From contig JAYWGN010000030.1 in the NCBI GenBank assembly GCA_043778255.1, positions 38,591-102,590 on the forward strand: DNA of 64,000 bases, in the 5' to 3' direction. This document shows positions 62,727-64,000 of the stretch, piece after piece. Source of the stretch: JAYWGN01 sp043778255. Lineage in GTDB: Bacteria > Bacteroidota > Bacteroidia > Chitinophagales > Chitinophagaceae. Numbering within the stretch: the stretch's first letter is position 1; every line of letters starts with the position of its first letter. The notes beneath the pieces were generated by a model that was not told where the DNA came from, made no database searches, and worked only from the letters and a program-made list of their open reading frames with translations. A program made the position numbers and the translations under genes.

Positions 62727-62939
62727 ATGGACACAATGTTAATACAAGTTACCAACCAAAAAGCGGTAGGCTTATTACACGAATTGGAAGAGCTCCAATT
62801 AATAAAAGTATTAAAAGATAATACTACACCACCCATTGGTAATGCAAAAAAATACAAAGGTATTTTTACATCACAAGAGGGTGATAAATTTAATAATTAT
62901 CTAAACCAAGTTAGAAGTGAATGGGACAGAAATTTTTAA
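62727..62939 (+). CDS. Antitoxin of an intact VapC-type module
   Basis: A 70-aa antitoxin-like protein homologous to the one at 52632 (N-KAV-L-H-LE-L-LIK near the start; KYKG and LN-VRSEW near the end). It overlaps the PIN toxin gene by 19 bases, the normal order and coupling for type II systems. It would neutralise the toxin by direct binding and may repress its own promoter, although no DNA-binding fold can be named with certainty. Confidence 0.75.
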   Translation: MDTMLIQVTNQKAVGLLHELEELQLIKVLKDNTTPPIGNAKKYKGIFTSQEGDKFNNYLNQVRSEWDRNF

Positions 62940-63307
62940 TGGATACCAATATTATTATTGATTATACTGCTGACAAACTTGATAATGAAGCAAGTGACTT
63001 TGTAGAAAATATATTTAATACAGATTTTACGATTTCAGTTATTGCAAAAATAGAAGTGCTTAGTTACAATGAAGTGCAACAAAAAATGCAATTACTTGAA
63101 GAGTTTTTGCAAACAGCTACTGTATTGCCTTTAAACGAGGCTATAACACAACAAACTATTATGCTTAAACGGCAACATAAAATGAAGTTAGGTGATGCTG
63201 TTATTGCTGCTACTGCTTTAGTTTATAACCATACACTTATTACCCGTGATTTTAATGATTTTAAAAATATTAAAGGGCTGACTTTAATTAATCCATGGCA
63301 ATTATAA
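62921..63307 (+). CDS. vapC: VapC-type PIN-domain toxin
   Basis: A 128-aa PIN-domain ribonuclease toxin. The four acidic positions of the family are in place: Asp8 in FLMDTNIIIDY, Glu in ISVIAKIEVLSY, Asp in MKLGDAVIAATALVYN and the Asp pair in LITRDFNDFKNI. VapC toxins cleave specific RNAs (often initiator tRNA or rRNA loops) when the antitoxin is degraded. The frame overlaps the antitoxin; an alternative ATG at 62939 (MDTN) directly after it would remove six residues. Compared with the broken copy at 52832 this one has no stops. Chromosomal, near direct repeats and a hairpin element, consistent with a mobile accessory region. Confidence 0.85.
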   Translation: MGQKFLMDTNIIIDYTADKLDNEASDFVENIFNTDFTISVIAKIEVLSYNEVQQKMQLLEEFLQTATVLPLNEAITQQTIMLKRQHKMKLGDAVIAATALVYNHTLITRDFNDFKNIKGLTLINPWQL

Positions 63308-63469
63308 AAACTATTTTTTTGCAATTAGGTCATTAAATAACTTAAATATTTTTTAAATCCTTGTAATTTTACTTCCCTTTGATAAGTGCTATAAAAGTAA
63401 CCCTTAAGCACTTGGCGGAACCCAGCCCTAGTATGCAAGACCTGAGCCAGTGGGATTTACTGTTGTTAT
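63308..63469. other. 162-base gap with an unexplained less AT-rich patch
   Basis: Around 63385-63460 the sequence is distinctly less AT-rich than its surroundings (TTGGCGGAACCCAGCCCTAG) and includes an imperfect hairpin, AAGTGCT ... AAGCACTT (63384-63412). One frame reads HLAEPSPSMQDLSQWDLLLLF before a TGA at 63475. It may be a gene remnant; no family or RNA class is recognised. Confidence 0.3.
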
Positions 63470-63850
63470 TTAAGTGAACATTATTAAATTAGAAATAAAT
63501 AACAATAGAAAAATAAAAATATCAATTAATAATCCTTTATAAAAATGCCTATTATTCGAACCAAAATATTTTACTTTTAATATGTTTTTAGGGTTTATAT
63601 TTACTTGAATAATATCATTGACTGTTTTTTTTACATAAAAATAAGTTTTAACTTCTGCCAAATATTTGTTTTGTTTAAACAAAAATTGTACTTCAAATTT
63701 TTGTGCATAACTATCAGAATCTTCGTTTAAAAGTGAAATAATTTTAGCATTAACTCTAAGTTTATAAAGTTTAATATTCAAACACTGAATTATTATGTGT
63801 ATAAAAACACAGAAATTTAATATTACTAGGATGTAAAAATTTAAATTCAT
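63470..63850 (-). CDS. DUF3592-like small membrane protein
   Basis: A 126-aa protein with a transmembrane segment at each end (FYILVILNFCVFIHIIIQ at about 5-22 and LLIDIFIFLLLFISNLIMF at about 107-125) and a soluble beta-rich middle. The middle reads VNAKIISLLNEDSDSYAQKFEVQFLFKQNKYLAEVKTYF then VNDIIQVNINPKNILKVKYFG, the general pattern of DUF3592-type proteins. No function is known. It is convergent with the VapC module. Complete within the window (ATG 63850). Confidence 0.6.
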   Translation of the reverse strand: MNLNFYILVILNFCVFIHIIIQCLNIKLYKLRVNAKIISLLNEDSDSYAQKFEVQFLFKQNKYLAEVKTYFYVKKTVNDIIQVNINPKNILKVKYFGSNNRHFYKGLLIDIFIFLLLFISNLIMFT

Positions 63851-63898
63851 AATTGCTTTTAAAAAGAAAATATTCGTTTCAAGGTATTAGGTATTTTC

Positions 63899-63968
63899 GG
63901 TTCCGTTGGGGTCTTCGGTTTACCGCATAAGGCGGTACAGGCTTTGCCGAGACCCCAACTTATGAACC
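63899..63968. repeat. REP-like imperfect palindrome with inner hairpin
   Basis: A 70-base structured element. Outer GGTT/AACC and GTTGGGGTC (63905-63913) pair with GACCCCAAC (63951-63959); TTCGG pairs with CCGA with one bulge; an inner hairpin TACCGC/GCGGTA (63921-63926, 63932-63937) has a 5-base loop. It is less AT-rich than its surroundings, not followed by a T-run, and partly repeated at 62545-62562, so it looks like a repetitive extragenic palindrome or MITE rather than a terminator. Confidence 0.65.
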
Positions 63969-64000
63969 TTTTATTCATTTAAACTTTCAAAATGTAGTGG

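Noticed and set aside
1..64000. tRNA, rRNA or riboswitch genes
   Set aside because: Gaps were read on both strands for T-loop (GGTTCRA) and clover-leaf patterns and for known riboswitch cores; nothing convincing was found, though a covariance-model search could still find small RNAs.

Overview
The window comes from the chromosome of an AT-rich member of the Bacteroidota, most likely a Chitinophagaceae/Sphingobacteriales-type bacterium. The evidence is the combination of type IX secretion (T9SS) C-terminal sorting domains of both kinds (type A in three or four proteins, type B 'gliding motility-associated' in two), two PorP/SprF-family proteins, a SusC/SusD pair, a type III glutamine synthetase, and TAnnTTTG promoter elements in place of Shine-Dalgarno-rich starts. 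No tRNA, rRNA, CRISPR array, intact insertion sequence or prophage was found.

Layout. 1-3.5 kb: the C-terminal end of a sensor histidine kinase, a TonB-like protein, a permuted NlpC/P60-type hydrolase, a tract of 9-bp repeats and an unusual plug-plus-sorting-domain protein. 3.5-8.6 kb: a giant T9SS type A protein with eight ~130-aa repeats. 8.7-14.9 kb: housekeeping genes (ftsK, DUF423, aroK, glutaryl-CoA-type dehydrogenase, a lipoprotein, trpA). 15-19.6 kb: adhesin + PorP/SprF cassette 1. 19.7-27 kb: recG, a TolB-like propeller protein, DUF3810, PolX/PHP, dapD. 27-34.4 kb: cassette 2, a PorP/SprF gene and a 1998-aa PKD giant separated by tandem repeats. 34.5-37.5 kb: a periplasmic binding protein and guaA. 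37.6-41.9 kb: two small lipoproteins, one ending in Gly-Gly with an RGGFG motif, a glutathionylspermidine-synthase-like ATP-grasp ligase and a B12/radical SAM enzyme. 41.9-48.1 kb: SusC-SusD-lipoprotein-dihaem peroxidase operon. 48.1-50.1 kb: a further T9SS type A protein. 50.1-56.5 kb: an accessory stretch with two decayed toxin-antitoxin modules, an unknown secreted protein, a methyltransferase and a KAP-type membrane NTPase. 57.1-61.7 kb: fusA and glnN with clear terminators. 61.7-64 kb: a second accessory stretch with an intact VapC-type module, direct repeats and a hairpin element.

How the parts fit. Much of the coding capacity makes cell-surface material: giant adhesins exported by the T9SS, their PorP/SprF partners, and SusCD/TonB-type uptake. 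The rest is scattered core metabolism and DNA maintenance. Several intergenic spacers are built from 7-, 9-, 10- or 24-bp tandem units, and a 24-bp string is shared between two of them about 7.6 kb apart, so a dispersed repeat family appears to be active in this genome.

The most interesting items are: (1) the RGGFG...GG-tailed lipoprotein beside an ATP-grasp amide ligase, which resembles the enterobacterial ygiB-ygiC pairing and may be a peptide-ligation module; (2) recG, whose conserved N terminus lies upstream of any ATG/GTG/TTG; (3) a decayed and an intact copy of the same VapC-type family about 10 kb apart; (4) a protein combining a four-Cys N-terminal domain, an internal signal-like segment, a TonB-plug-like domain and a T9SS tail; and (5) the phased intergenic repeats. 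All family assignments were made by reading the sequence; no database search was run.
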